A stretch of 64,000 nucleotides of DNA from Undaria pinnatifida (GCA_012845835.1 JABAKD010000028.1:12462717-12526716); one strand, 5' to 3'; shown: positions 22,393-33,064, counted from the first letter of the stretch. The notes: generated by a model from the letters alone, not told the origin. Made by a program: numbers and translations.

Positions 22393-22560
22393 TGCTGTGA
22401 GATCGAAGACTCCGTCGCAAACTTATATTTGCAAGCTGTGTGCTACTCCGATCGCACGTAAGTATCACACACAGCTTGCAAAGATGAGTTTCGACAACAT
22501 ATTCGATCTCACAGCTGGAGTGTATTTTTATTCTTATAATATTACTGTGTGTGTCCTCAT
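22393..22560. repeat. Family C inverted pair (hairpin), peptide-like core
   Basis: The left arm (GCTGTGAGATCGAAGACTCC, CTTATATTTGCAAGCTGTGT) and right arm (TATCACACACAGCTTGCAAA, GATGAGTTTCGACAACATAT, TCGATCTCACAGCTG) are mutual reverse complements with some divergence. From ATG at 22484 the right arm reads QLAKMSFDNIFDLTAGVYF and then YSYNI. This copy keeps the longest open extension on both sides, part of a 93-codon frame from 22397. Confidence 0.75.
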
Positions 22561-22699
22561 TAAGGATATAGGTCCGCGACTCCCCTTCGAACTACAGCCA
22601 TTGTTGCTTGTACCGGGTATCAGCTATATGCACGTTCGGATTTTTTCGAAATGGTACGCTATACCAGGTATTAATTAAGGTGTTTTGTTACGAGAGGGC

Positions 22700-24690
22700 T
22701 AATGCTGTGTATGTGCTACCGCTGTAGATTGGATACTCGTCCTCTTGCCCAGCGGGTCGGTTTGCTTTGTTTTACCGATGCGGCACGACTTACACCCGTC
22801 TTGGGAAGGAAGGGCATCCCGGTGAAAGCTTTCCCTCCTTCTCCGGGTGAGTCATAAACGAAGACCCGTGTGCCTTTCCTCCTTCTTTGGGAGGGTTTTA
22901 CCCTCCCATTGGGCAATTTTTTTTTTTCAAAACCTCGATCGCGAGATGGAGACAACCCACGATCACCCCTCTTCTTTCCGGACACGGTCAGATGAGTGTA
23001 GGTGACAGCGCTGAAACGTTCATCTCGAGCCATGCCCTAGGGCGTGAGAGGTTGCTAGTCTTGTCCTGTGGTCTTCCGTCAAATCCGCTCAAAATTATAT
23101 TTTTTGCGCGTTGGGAGATGATGTTCGTAGGGAGTTTTTGTCTCAGTTGTCCAAAAACACCAGCCGTAAAGTGAGCACTGCATTACACCAAGGGATAGTC
23201 GGAGCCCCTAACGAGCTCGCGCGTTCAGGTTTCACGACGCTGTCGTTGATTTCTCTGAACGAAGTGTGTGGAGCACACGAAATCACACCGCGTCTACTCC
23301 AAGATCTGCTCGACAATTTCTCAATATGTTTTCAAAGATCGCCGCGAGAAATCCATTTTTTCCGGAAAATCGAAAAGTAAAAGAAAAAACTACAAAATTG
23401 GACCCATAGACAACCGTCTAGGCGAATTTGGCTGGGATCTTCGGGGTTTTTCTTCAACTGTTAGCCTTCCATTACAGCAGTAGAGCTCACCATTTCTGGG
23501 AGACAATGGTTGACGAAAACTGTGTACGAGAGGGAGGGGGTTTCACCGTACATTGGTTGATTGTGTATTGTTGCGTTAGGGTTGGTCTATATATAATGTC
23601 AACTCGAGGGTATTATAATTCAAAGACTATGTCAACCATTTTCTCGAAAAAGCGGCAAGGTACCCTCTTCCATTAGCACCAGTCTTAGATTTTGGTTGTT
23701 TTTTTTGCTCTTGAGAGGATCACACGAGCCTTTGGGGGTGTGTGTTCCTTTCGGGGGGTTCCGAAACTTTGGGGTCATGAAAAAGGTAACAGCAGCGGTA
23801 GTGATTACCTCGACGAGGTATGCTTCGGGCCCGAAGTACCTCTCCTATGATATGATATGTAACTACTACGTAACCCTTTTGAGGTCCGTTTACATCGACC
23901 AACAAGAGATATGCGATATTGACGAAACATCTAGAGAGAACCTGCATCAGAACGAGTACGATATGAGAGTGCGGTGCGTGTGTCGTGTATCTCCTATATG
24001 CCGTTGCGCACACTACACACAGCAGTAGTAGTGGCCACCCTCTACCCGGCAGAAAGGGCTACGGGTTGTAACTGATTCTGGAATGGTCAATTTTTTCCCG
24101 TCAATGTTTCCCTTTGAAGCTCTATCCAAGGGGGTTAATAGCGTTTCGTCTGAACTTTACCAGGTACTACTGTCCACACTGTTTCTAAGCAACTCTGTCG
24201 TGGTTTCAAGCCGACTTGCCCTTTCTGGAGGAGCAAATCCGGACATTTTTTTCGTGGGTTTTTGTTAATGTTCGAGTAAAATAATCTGTCAGAGGTATGG
24301 TTTTATGATACAGCAGAAACTACAATAAATCTAGTGTGCAATATTATAGCCGTAGGAATAATGCCTAACATAAAACGTGATCACTCCACAGCCAAAGTTT
24401 CGTCCTCTTTGCGTATGAGATGTGGGGAAAGCTTGCATGCACGGCGATATTTTTTGCGCTTGTGCCAGATAGATTACTATGGTGCATGCTTCAAACCCCA
24501 AAAACGCTCCAGGGGCTAACGCTACAACAATAAATTTGCCATCTATTGGTCACCCTACACCCTAAAAAATGTACGTTTTTCCCTTCAAGCTCTGCACTAT
24601 ATATCCAATTCCAAAAGGATGAAACCGTTCTTTTGAACCTTCCGCCTGAGGGCAATGGCAGTGATATCCTCGCAGCTAGTATATACGACG
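22700..24690. other. Stretch without a supportable gene
   Basis: Several frames of 60-110 codons occur on both strands, none with a recognisable domain. A pyrimidine-rich segment lies at 22.85-22.95 kb (CCCTCCTTCTCC, CTTTCCTCCTTCTTTGG). ATG-initiated 23696-24028 and minus 22716-23033 are at chance length. I see no repeat family of this window in it. Confidence 0.4.
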
Positions 24691-24704
24691 GCCGATTTTA
24701 TAAA

Positions 24705-25010
24705 AAATATTTCAAGGACGTCAGCCGTGAGTTCGACGAATTTCAGGTCAATATTCATCTTTTCGAGCTTCGTTGTTGGTACTTGTAATATACCATATGG
24801 GTGAGTTTTTATCAGGAGGGGTCCTATTTTTCGCGAGTTCGACCCCCCCCCTCCCCGGGGCGTTTTTTTTTGTTCAGGTCAATACTCGTCTTTGCGAGCT
24901 GCGTTGGTGGCACATGTAATATACTATATGGGTGAGTTTTTGTCAGGAGGGGTCCTATTTTCTGCGAGTTCGACCCCCCCCCCTCCCCGGGGCGTTTTTT
25001 TTGTGCAGCA
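24705..25010 (-). repeat. Family D, two reversed copies in tandem
   Basis: The first copy reads ATTTCAAGGACGTCAGCCGT, GAGTTCGACGAATTTCAGGT, CAATATTCATC, TTGTTGGTACTTGTAATATA. The second (from about 24879) retains only CAGGTCAATACTCGTCTTTG, GGCACATGTAATATACTATA. Each is followed by GGGTGAGTTTTTATCAGGAG, GGGTCCTATTTT and a shared CGAGTTCGACCCCCCCCCTC, CCCGGGGCG with a T run. The minus-strand frame of copy 1 corresponds to FVELTADVLEI. Confidence 0.8.
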
Positions 25011-25059
25011 ATCGATACGCAGAAAGCGCCTTGGTAGCGTGTGTATGCACGATTTATAG

Positions 25060-25335
25060 AGCTGTGAGTCGGCAGGATTTCACGACTAGTAACTAATCGG
25101 TAGCTGCCGTTAGCCGGCTGATGGCCAGCCGACTGTCCGACCTAAGTCGGGCGAGCGAAGCGAGCCCCCCGGCCAGGGTGCGGGGACGCCCATCGAGGAT
25201 AAAATGCATCCCGCATTCAACAATCCTTCCTACAAGTATGGGAACCAAATAAGTCGAATATGCGGGACCTTCGTGATATGACTATTGGTCCGACTAGTAA
25301 GCAGTTGGTGACTTACGTTATACCGACTCACAGCT
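25060..25335. mobile_element. Family G MITE, complete, 276 bp
   Basis: Ends are perfect 13-bp inverted repeats, AGCTGTGAGTCGG and CCGACTCACAGCT. Internal short inverted words (GCCGGCTGATGGCCAGCCG, CCGACCTAAGTCGGGC) give further hairpin potential. No coding frame. This is the uninterrupted counterpart of the SINE-split copy at 14.36-15.0 kb. Confidence 0.8.
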
Positions 25336-25479
25336 TTAACAACTTGACGTGAAAAGACGAGGGAGGACAATGCTGAATCTCGTTCCCGCGATAAACATGG
25401 AGGTATCCACCATAGGAACGGGGGCGACGGAGTGTCTGCTATATGACCGTGGATGTGTTGTGTATGTATGCACTATGCG

Positions 25480-25660
25480 ACGCGGGTCGACGAGGGAGGA
25501 AAATGTGGTACCCTTCTCGCGGTAAAAACGAAGGCACGTACCATACGAGCAGTGGGGAGGGGGGAGAAACGCCTCCTTACAATGTATTTTAGTGACCTCG
25601 GATCGGATCTGAGGATTCGTCTAGGGAGGGAGAAGGAGAAAGAAAAAGTGCGAATTAACC
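25480..25660 (+). repeat. Family F purine-rich repeat, second copy
   Basis: GGGTCGACGAGGGAGGAAAA, CTCGCGGTAAAAACGAAGGC, GTGGGGAGGGGGGAGAAACG and GGGAGAAGGAGAAAGAAAAA match 15.85-16.02 kb in order. Function unknown. Confidence 0.5.
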
Positions 25661-26475
25661 GCAGAAAAAGGAAGAAGTGTTGAATATCTCACCCCCCCTC
25701 TTTCGCAAAATTAATTCACTACCAACCCACTCCCCCCTCTTAAAATGCAATAATAGTTCTTTTTATTTTATCACAGCAGTATGATACATACTCCTATACC
25801 CGGTATATCTGTCGAGGGTCATGTTTATATGTAGGAATCGCAAACTATAGATTACGGAAACTGAGATGATGTGATAGAGCAGCGCGGAATATTTTTACAA
25901 GAGCAAGTAAAGACGAGTACGTCGCTTCCAAGGCTCGAGCATTCCATCGCAGCTTCAAACATTCCATTCCATCGCAACATAAGCATTCCTTACATGATAA
26001 CGCTACAACAGCAGTCAGTGTTGGCGCCTGCGCTTTTTTTTTTTTTTTTTTTTCGTCCTTCTTCGCAATTTCTTTCTTCCGTTATTTTCTTTTTACTTGT
26101 GTCTTGTGTTCCCCTCCCCGCAAATGAGTACAGCGCCCCGCCCTCCCCCTTATGTTTTCTAGTGTACGCTCTGCGCACACAGAACCGACACGAGACTCGC
26201 GCCGCACCGAGGAGGTGGCTTTACGGGTCTCACCACCCCAAACATACCAGATAAATTAGAAGAATATCACGGTTTATAGAGGTTTGTAGGCTTGTTTTTG
26301 GGGTTCTTGGGTGTTTGCTTTACATGTTACATGCAGGCGTAGACCTACCCCAAGCTTAACCCCTTCCCTGACCCTAACTCAGGCTGAGGCTATGACCTTT
26401 CTTGCGGCGAAGCCGCACGACTTAGGATGATCTGAAGAAAATGTGCGGACCACCTCCTAAAACGTACCATGTTGT

Positions 26476-27040
26476 CAGATTTTGTCCCCCTCAAAAACGG
26501 GTTTTATAGTTTCCGCACACAGACTAACATCACCCTGTTGACCCTGGTACGAGCTACACTGCTGTTGTAGTTCCAAGGGAAGTCGCCGACCTATATCAGC
26601 CATTGCAGCCGGTCGCCCCGGTGGCGTATCAGGTTATCCTCGACCCTGGTATAGGTCAGTTTCGCGAGTTCGAGCCCCCCCGAGTGCATTTTCGTATACA
26701 TTCGTGGGGGGATATTTTCTTGTGCACAAATTGACTTTCGGAAAGCGCGAGAGCGTGAGTTAGCAAACACCACTCGATGAAAAATCGACGAGCAGTGGGA
26801 TTGCTGAACCCTATGCGCGATGAAATTGAAGGCAAGAACCGGGGGGAGAAGAGACGACACATGTGACCACGGCTTGTCCAGAAGCTGGTAAGTAGAAGTG
26901 TGCAAAAAAAAAAAAAATCCTTAATGAGGACGCGCACAACCCGTAATACGCGCGATCGAAGTATCACACACAGTTTGAAAAGATGAGTTTCGACAAAATC
27001 TTCAATCTGACAGCTGGAGTGTATTTTTTTTTATAATACC
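26476..27040 (+). repeat. Family C copy split by a SINE
   Basis: The left part is CAGATTTTGTCCCCCTCAAA, GTTGACCCTGGTACGAGCTA, GTCGCCGACCTATAT. It is interrupted at 26596/26597 and resumes after the SINE with CCTTAATGAGGACGCGCACA, TCGAAGTATCACACACAG. From ATG at 26983 it reads MSFDKIFNLTAGVYF. The 28.65-kb copy reads straight through the insertion point (CGACCTATATCCTTAATGAG) and so is the empty site. Confidence 0.8.
26597..26917 (+). mobile_element. tRNA-derived SINE, copy 5 (reference copy), 321 bp
   Basis: The head GCCGGTCGCCCCGGTGGCGT contains an A box TGGCGTATCAGG (26622-26633) and a B box GAGTTCGAGCCC (26666-26677), with normal tRNA spacing, so it should be read by RNA polymerase III. 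A tRNA-unrelated body follows (GGAAAGCGCGAGAGCGTGAG, CGACGAGCAGTGGGATTGCT, AATTGAAGGCAAGAACCGGG, GTGACCACGGCTTGTCCAG), then a 14-A tail. Five copies lie in this window. SINEs move by borrowing LINE machinery; no LINE is visible here. Compared with the empty site, at most one base is duplicated at the borders, unusual for retroposition. Confidence 0.9.
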
Positions 27041-27044
27041 CCGT

Positions 27045-27650
27045 ACCAAACATCCCGCTACCCTACATTGGAAACCCCGATATTCTCCCGTTCTTTCTGC
27101 TGTTCTATCTTTTCTACCCGTTACTCCCAACACTAGGTTGCCCCAACGACAACCTTCCTCTTTTGGATGATCTAAAAAAATGTGCGGGCCACCTCCTAAA
27201 ACGTACCGTATTTTATATGTTTGGTAGTTTACCTGGTGTGTTTGGGGTGATGAAAACCCGATGAAGTCTACTCTGGCACCCAGAGGCTCAAAATGTGCTT
27301 CCGTCCCGCTCCAATTTTCTCATGTTTCTCGTAGTTCGTAATTTTTCATGTAAACCCTAAATTTCGATTCACGAATTTTCTAGTGTTTGATATTTTTACC
27401 CCCATGTACATTTGGATGTTTCTGGTTGCTAACAATTAATCTCTGCCCTAAATCATTCTCGATTTTTACGAATTCTCTAGTTTGTCGTTTTTAGTTTTAT
27501 CATTTACCAGGTGCCAGGTACCAGAGGGTATTACTTCCCTCCGTATCTACCCCATATTAACCCAGCAATATGCCTAGAAATGACTAACCCAAGGGTTCTA
27601 GGGGGTGCTCTTACCCAGGACTAAAGCCCACACGTCCACACAGAAAACGA
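27045..27650. other. Stretch without a gene
   Basis: AT-rich unique-looking DNA. A palindromic cluster of TACCAGGT/GGTACC words occurs at 27.51-27.53 kb. No frame of interest. Confidence 0.55.
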
Positions 27651-28625
27651 AATGCAAAATGGTATATTTGAGTAGTAAAGTATAAATACCAACAGTTACC
27701 ATTAAAGTGGACAAAAAATAGGACCCCTCCCGATAAAAACTCACCCATATGGTATATTACGAGTACCAACAACGCAGCTCGCAAAGATGAGTATTGACCT
27801 GAAATTCGTCGAACTCACGGCTGACGTCCTTGAAATACCTAGTATTTTTTATATAATCTCTGGTTGAAGATTTTTTCAACATTGTTTGATACGCGGTATT
27901 TATGTATGTACCGGCTGTCAAATAAACTTGCCATTATAGTGGACAAAGAATAAGACACCTCCCAATAAAAACTCACTCATATACTCCGTAGTATAGTACG
28001 AGTACCATCAACGCAGCTTGCAAAGATGAGTATTGACCTGAAATTCGTCAAACTCACGGCTGACGTCCTTGAAATACCTGGTATTTTTTATATAATCCCT
28101 GGTTGAAGATTTTTTCAACATTGTTTGATACGCGGTATTTATGTATGTACCGGCTGTCAAATACACTTACCATTATAGTGGACAAAGCATAAGACACCTC
28201 CCAATAAAAACTCACTCATATACTCCGTAGTATAGTACGAGTACCATCAACGCAGCTTGCAAAGATGAGTATTGACCTGAAATTCGTCAAACTCACGGCT
28301 GACGTCCTTGAAATACCTGGTATTTTTTATATAATCCCTGGTTGAAGATTTTTTCAACATTGTTTGATACGCGGTATTTATGTATGTACCGGCTGTCAAA
28401 TACACTTACCATTATAGTGGACAAAGCATAAGACACCTCCCAATAAAAACTCACTCATATAGTATATTACGAGTACCAACAACGCAGCGTGCAAAGATGA
28501 GTATTGACCTGAAATTCGTCGAACTCACGGCTGACGTCCTTGAAAATTAGTTATGAAATAACTGTTTCCTTGACACGAGTAATAAATACCAGGTAACAGA
28601 GTAGTAAAAGTTTTTTTCAAAATTG
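27650..28625 (+). repeat. Family D tandem array, four units of 232-239 bp
   Basis: Four units whose core ATG codons lie at 27787, 28026, 28265 and 28497. Each has GACACCTCCCAATAAAAACT (or close), CACTCATATACTCCGTAGTA, TACGAGTACCATCAACGCAG, CTTGCAAAGATGAGTATTGA, CCTGAAATTCGTC, AACTCACGGCTGACGTCCTT, then GGTTGAAGATTTTTTCAACA and TACGCGGTATTTATGTATGT. Units 2 and 3 are nearly identical, so the array grew recently by unequal exchange. The core frame is QLAKMSIDLKFVELTADVL; in units 2 and 3 Glu is replaced by Lys (FVKLTADVL). Confidence 0.9.
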
Positions 28626-28644
28626 TTTGATACGTGGTATTATA

Positions 28645-28955
28645 TATTATACAGACTGACTAAAATCATCCTGTTGACCCTGATAGCTACACTGTAGCTG
28701 TAAGGGGAGTCGCCGACCTATATCCTTAATGAGGACACACAACTCGTAATGCGCGCGATCGGAGTATCACACACAGCTTGCAAAGATGAGTTTCGACGAA
28801 ATCTTCGATCTCACAGCTGGAGTGTATTTTAATTTTTATAATATTATATAGAATGAAAAATATGCTTTGGCTGTGAGATCGACCAAAAACGTTTTTTTGA
28901 TCAAAACTCAGCTTTGCAAGCTGCGTGTGATACTTGGATCGCGCGTACCGGCTAT
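28645..28955. repeat. Family C copy with inverted second half (empty SINE site)
   Basis: CATCCTGTTGACCCTGATAG, GTCGCCGACCTATATCCTTA, CGATCGGAGTATCACACACA, CTTGCAAAGATGAGTTTCGA. From ATG at 28786 it reads MSFDEIFDLTAGVYF followed by NFYNI. At about 28872-28950 the same segment returns in reverse complement (GGCTGTGAGATCGACC, AAACTCAGCTTTGCAAGCTG, CGTGTGATACTTGGATCGCG), so the element is a hairpin with a loop of about 50 bp. Confidence 0.85.
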
Positions 28956-28999
28956 GTCGAATAACTACCTGTTTCGATGAACAGGGGTTTCGAGACGCC

Positions 29000-30640
29000 T
29001 ACAAATGACGCAGGGCAGGAGAAGGGATTGGTGAGGGATAGTGATGGCATGCTATGCATAACGTGTTTGTCAGCTTTTTTGCATTTCGTGTAGTCCCGCC
29101 GAAAAAGGACGCGATAATTCGTTTTATACATACTATCTGCGCTTGAATGCTATGTTCTATGTTGTAATAGACAATCCGAGCTGGGCTTCAACAGAGCAGC
29201 TGAAAAAGAGGACCCTTCTCTCTCCTCACACGGAATGATGTACGGTGTGAGTGATCCAGCCGGGTCTACGGAAGGCTGTACGGGCACAACAGCTGGCCTA
29301 AATGTATTACATCCAAGTGCTCTCCCGGCCAGATCTCGAGCTTGCGAGACTCCGGCTTTGGGGTTTCAAGCTGTGTGCTGTGTTGCTGTGTTGCTGTGTC
29401 TTGTGTGAAACTGTATTTTGGTTCGTCTTTTTTTGTCGTTGTGGTCTGTGCCTGGTCCTGAGTCGCTGCTGAGCTATTCGAACACACCACAGCGATAAAA
29501 CGCGATATATGCGCGAATGTGTGCCCCTCAACAACACACAACAAAGTGGGTGCAAACGCCTCCCAACCCGCGAAAAGGTATCAGGATGCCTTCTTTGGAT
29601 ATCTCGGCGGAGGAAGGAATTTGATCGCACTTTCACTCGCGAGGTCCGGAGTAACCTGGGGCTGCCCGACGACTGACATCGATACCCAAAGCGAGGGAAG
29701 AAGTGAAAGGTGTTGTTCGTTGTTTGAGCGTATTTAGGCCTAAGTGTAAAAGGTGCAATACCAGGTGTTGTCTGTTGTGTGAGCTTATTTAGGCCTAAAT
29801 TGTAAAAGGCATGTAAACAAAAATCGACGGCGACGGCGAAAAGAAAAATGTGTCTCAAAAATGAAACGCCTTCGTACGTCAATACTAAAAAAGTGCCTGT
29901 GAACAAAAACGCCTACATATTATACGTGAGGCGAATGCAAAACAGTGACTAATAAACAAGACTGCTTAGTTAGGGAGAGTCCACGACAGAAACAACAAAA
30001 CACGCCTACGTCGAATAAAAAAAAAGATGCCTTTCTTTTGTAGGCGAATTGGAAAGACGAAACGACTCCGGCGAAAAACACCCCACGCAACATAAAATCC
30101 ATCCGCCTGCGGCGGAAAATGTTGCGCGCCCAAAATCGCGTGTTGCGGTTCGCACGCTTAGCCTCCCGGCGGCTGTTGCGCAAAACAATTGTTTTGGCCA
30201 ATATGTTGCGACGGCGCAACAGCTGAGCAACGCCTTGCTCCAAAGTAACCAGCCCACATTAAACACGTTGTTCGGCAAGAAGTTTCTAAGAAGCCTGTAA
30301 CTATCGCAGACTTGTGCAAAAAAATTGCGTGTTATTCGTACTCGTACACATATTTTGTTTCCGCGGGCAGGGAAACACGCGTGAGTTGTCTGAACATTAT
30401 ATGGTACTACGAGTATAATGTATGCACCCTGATCCCAAAACGGACACATGACCCGTTAATGTGCATTAACATTTTTACCCTAATCAGAGCCCTCCAAGCG
30501 GCCCCTGAGCCCCACAAGATATACGAATGGTAAATAATAGATTGCACCCACGTCGGTGAGAGCGGACCAACTGGTCGGACGCTCGCAGCCAGCCACCCAA
30601 TCGTCGCAAAATAGCTCCGAGAAGATAGTTCGTAGGAACT
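29000..30640. other. Stretch without a supportable gene
   Basis: A 199-codon minus frame (29906-29307) begins without a clear ATG context and shows no domain; I regard it as chance. A 55-bp tandem duplication lies at 29708-29811 (AGGTGTTGTTCGTTGTTTGA / AGGTGTTGTCTGTTGTGTGA, both followed by TATTTAGGCCTAA). Confidence 0.4.
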
Positions 30641-31165
30641 TGTGCCGAACGAGTTGCAAATGAGGCCAGGGCCCACGGCAGCCAAGACTCTTGTGGCCCA
30701 ACTGTTGGCACCGGGCTGCTATACGCCCGGCGTGATTGATGGCGGAGCGACTAGTCGGCCCCAGTGGGTCGCCAAATCGAGGAGTAGCTTGCTCCGAATG
30801 CACTTGATGATATTTTTTAATTTCCTGTCGAACGCCTTGTATCAGGGAGGGCCCCCACGGTAACTCAAGACTTAAGACTCCTGTGGCCCAACTATGGGCG
30901 GCGGGCTGTCATACACCCCCTATAGGTGAGGGTGGAGCAACTTTCACAACGTTTTTTACAGGAAATTTCTAGCAATTATTCGAGGAGCGATCTTGCCTCA
31001 ATTTTGTGGCTGGCCGTGTGTTCGGCAAGAATTTTCTAACAGGTATGCTAGGAGCGTCAGCCAGCCACTGAATTGAGGCACTACCGCTCCAAGCATGATT
31101 GTTGGGAATTTCCTACCGAACACGTTGTAAAAGAGGCCCCACGGCAGCTAATAAGACGAAGTCCA
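30640..31165. repeat. Three diverged direct repeats
   Basis: Words shared in order: CGAACGAGTTGCAAATGAGG / CGAACGCCTTGTATCAGGGA / CGAACACGTTGTAAAAGAGG, then CCCACGGCAGC or CCCACGGTAAC. In the first two they are followed by CTCTTGTGGCCCAACTGTTG / CTCCTGTGGCCCAACTATGG and a GGGCTG..ATAC segment. Old tandem duplication; no coding assignment. Confidence 0.55.
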
Positions 31166-31559
31166 AGGTGCTTACAATACGTAGCGGATCTACTGCTGCT
31201 GCACTATCAACGGTCGTTTTTAAAAGAGCGAAATAGAGTCCACCAGCGTATGATACGCTGTCGTGACAAAACACGAATGTGCCAATTTCGCGAATCGTAA
31301 TAAAATCGTGACAACTTTTTTTCGAGAATAATTTAATTCGCGAACAACAAAAATCGCTACCCATCCCTGTACCTGGGGTATTACACGTTACACCTTATGC
31401 ACGTGTCGCGAATCGTGATTTTTTGTGTTGCGTAGAAAAATAGTTACCCTCGTTTAATACGAGTAGTACGACAAGGGATGCAACTTTACTCTTAAGAACG
31501 TGGATCGGTTGGATCTCCCCAGCCTGGCGTTCGTTTTGTGTAAGAAGTTATTGTGATCG

Positions 31560-32480
31560 TTGTCTAAAACGCTAACCCTACCTCTGCCCACCACGGACTC
31601 CCCGCACACCTGAGGAAGCATATGAACCCCAAGCTACGGTTGCAAGGCGTTCGATGCTCGAGGCGTTTTTTCGTGGCTGTGAAACGCCGCGCCATCTCTA
31701 TGAAACCCTAACCTAACCTTGTTAATTGTATCCCTCACCCACCACGAACCCAACCTTTTACCCCTTGGAGACGTCAGAGGGGGAAAACTACGGCGACAAT
31801 TGACGGTTACGGCAGAGCCACTGCTGGTTGGCGATGGCGATGATAAAATTGGTGTCCCAACGACGACGCCAACATTGCAAAGATTCGTACGGAACGGGCG
31901 CGTCATGGTCCTACTCGCACTGCTGTGTGCTCACGCTATATGCTGGTAGCCGCTCGAAATTATCACTATTGTTGTCTTTTTCGGTCGCTATACTATAATC
32001 AATATATATATATTCAAATCCCAATAGGGTAGAGAGCCATGTGAACCACAAGCTTTGCCAGGCGTTCGATACTCGAGAGTCGTTTTTTCGTTGTTCACGG
32101 CACCTTTGGAAAAGCCTAAACCTCATATAACCCCGTACCTAATCCCAACCCGCCACGGACACAATCGCGCCCCTTGGGAGCCATGTGGACGCCAAGCTGA
32201 GGGTGCATGGCGTTCGATACTAGAGACGTGTCTTCGTTTCTATGAAACGCCACGCGACCTCTTCGGAACCCTAACCGTACATAGCCCAAACTCTAGCCCT
32301 AACCCTAACCCTTGCCTACCACAGACTGACTCCTCGTCAATGTTCGAGGCGTGTTTTCGTTTTTCACACCACTTTTTGAAAACCGTAAACCCCGGCCCCA
32401 AGCCTACCCTACCCTAATCCCAAGCCACGACGGACTCCTCTTGCCCCTCAGGAGCCATGTGAACGCCAAGCTAAGGGAGA
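31560..32480. repeat. Degenerate tandem repeat with interstitial CCCTAA blocks
   Basis: Recurring order: CTAACCCTAACC-type block, then GGAGCCATGTGAACGCCAAG, GGCGTTCGATACTCGAG, TTTTTCGT...TATGAAACGCC. It occurs at about 31.61, 32.03, 32.18, 32.33 (partial) and 32.45 kb. The longest telomere-like piece is CCCTAACCCTAACCCTTGCC near 32.30 kb. This resembles subtelomeric DNA or a relic of telomere capture. Confidence 0.55.
31737..31940 (+). pseudogene. Family I fragment, second copy
   Basis: Plus-strand frame containing AEPLLVGDGDDKIGVPTTTP then TLQRFVRNGRVMVLLALL. Opposite orientation to the 11.1-11.3 kb copy, to which it aligns over about 170 bp. Probably a fragment of a transposon protein; family not recognised. 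Confidence 0.45.
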
Positions 32481-32659
32481 TGACGGCGCTGGAGACGGAG
32501 ATAGGCATCAACCGTCGACCACGAGCGAGTGCCGTTATACCCAGGTTCTTGCGCAGACGAGCGAGCACGGGGTCGGTACTTCGGCTGACGAGCAGAGAGA
32601 TAGCGGAGGCGCGAGAGGAACTCCTCAAGGTGGTGCTGTTCCTGCATCTCAGAAACTAG
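32455..32659 (+). CDS. Coding-like segment, possible last exon, unknown
   Basis: A frame ending in TAG at 32657-32659 reads HVNAKLREMTALETEIGI, then NRRPRASAVIPRFLRRRAST and SREIAEAREELLKVVLF. The charged, alternating pattern suggests an amphipathic helix and looks like real coding sequence. Its first 8-9 codons (CATGTGAACGCCAAGCTAAG) are the same words repeated in the tandem units upstream, so those units may be eroded duplicates of this exon's start. No intron acceptor is unequivocal. Could be a pseudogene fragment. Confidence 0.28.
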
Positions 32660-32734
32660 GGCTCTGGGTCGCTCTTTTTTATCTAGGTTCGTTGGTGAAG
32701 TGCTTTTTCCCCATTCGCTCACGGCTACGTTTCC

Positions 32735-32990
32735 GTTCGGTTTCCGTCCGGTTACTGTTGAGTTACCGGTGTTACGGCTTGGTTACCGCTGGGTTACCGT
32801 CGGGGAAGAAATTACAGCTCTGGGCCGCTCGTTTCCTCCGTTCGTGGGGTAAGTGATTTTGTCCGCTCAGGGTAATATTACCGTCGGGTTACCGATGAGT
32901 TACTGATGCGTTACCGATGAGTTACCGGTGGATTAACGATGACTTACCGGTGGGTTAACGATGACTTACCGATGATGTTACCGTTGGGGA
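32735..32990. repeat. Minisatellite of GTTACCG-type 11-mers
   Basis: GTTACCGCTGGGTTACCGTC, GGGTTACCGATGAGTTACTG, ATGCGTTACCGATGAGTTAC, CGGTGGATTAACGATGACTT, ACCGGTGGGTTAACGATGAC. Imperfect 11-bp units, interrupted at 32.80-32.86 kb. Confidence 0.8.
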
Positions 32991-33064
32991 AAAGGTTCCG
33001 GCGTTTGGCCGCTCGTTTGTAGCCGTGACGTGCTCTCGTCCGTTCAGGATACCGCTGCTTTGGA

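Noticed and set aside
27650-28625. Operon-like series of four small genes in family D
   Set aside because: The repeated ATG frames are units of one tandem repeat with no promoter or terminator distinction. Coding is possible but treated as a finding, not as genes.
29307-29906. 199-codon minus frame
   Set aside because: No ATG context, no recognisable motif, crosses a tandem duplication; best explained by chance.
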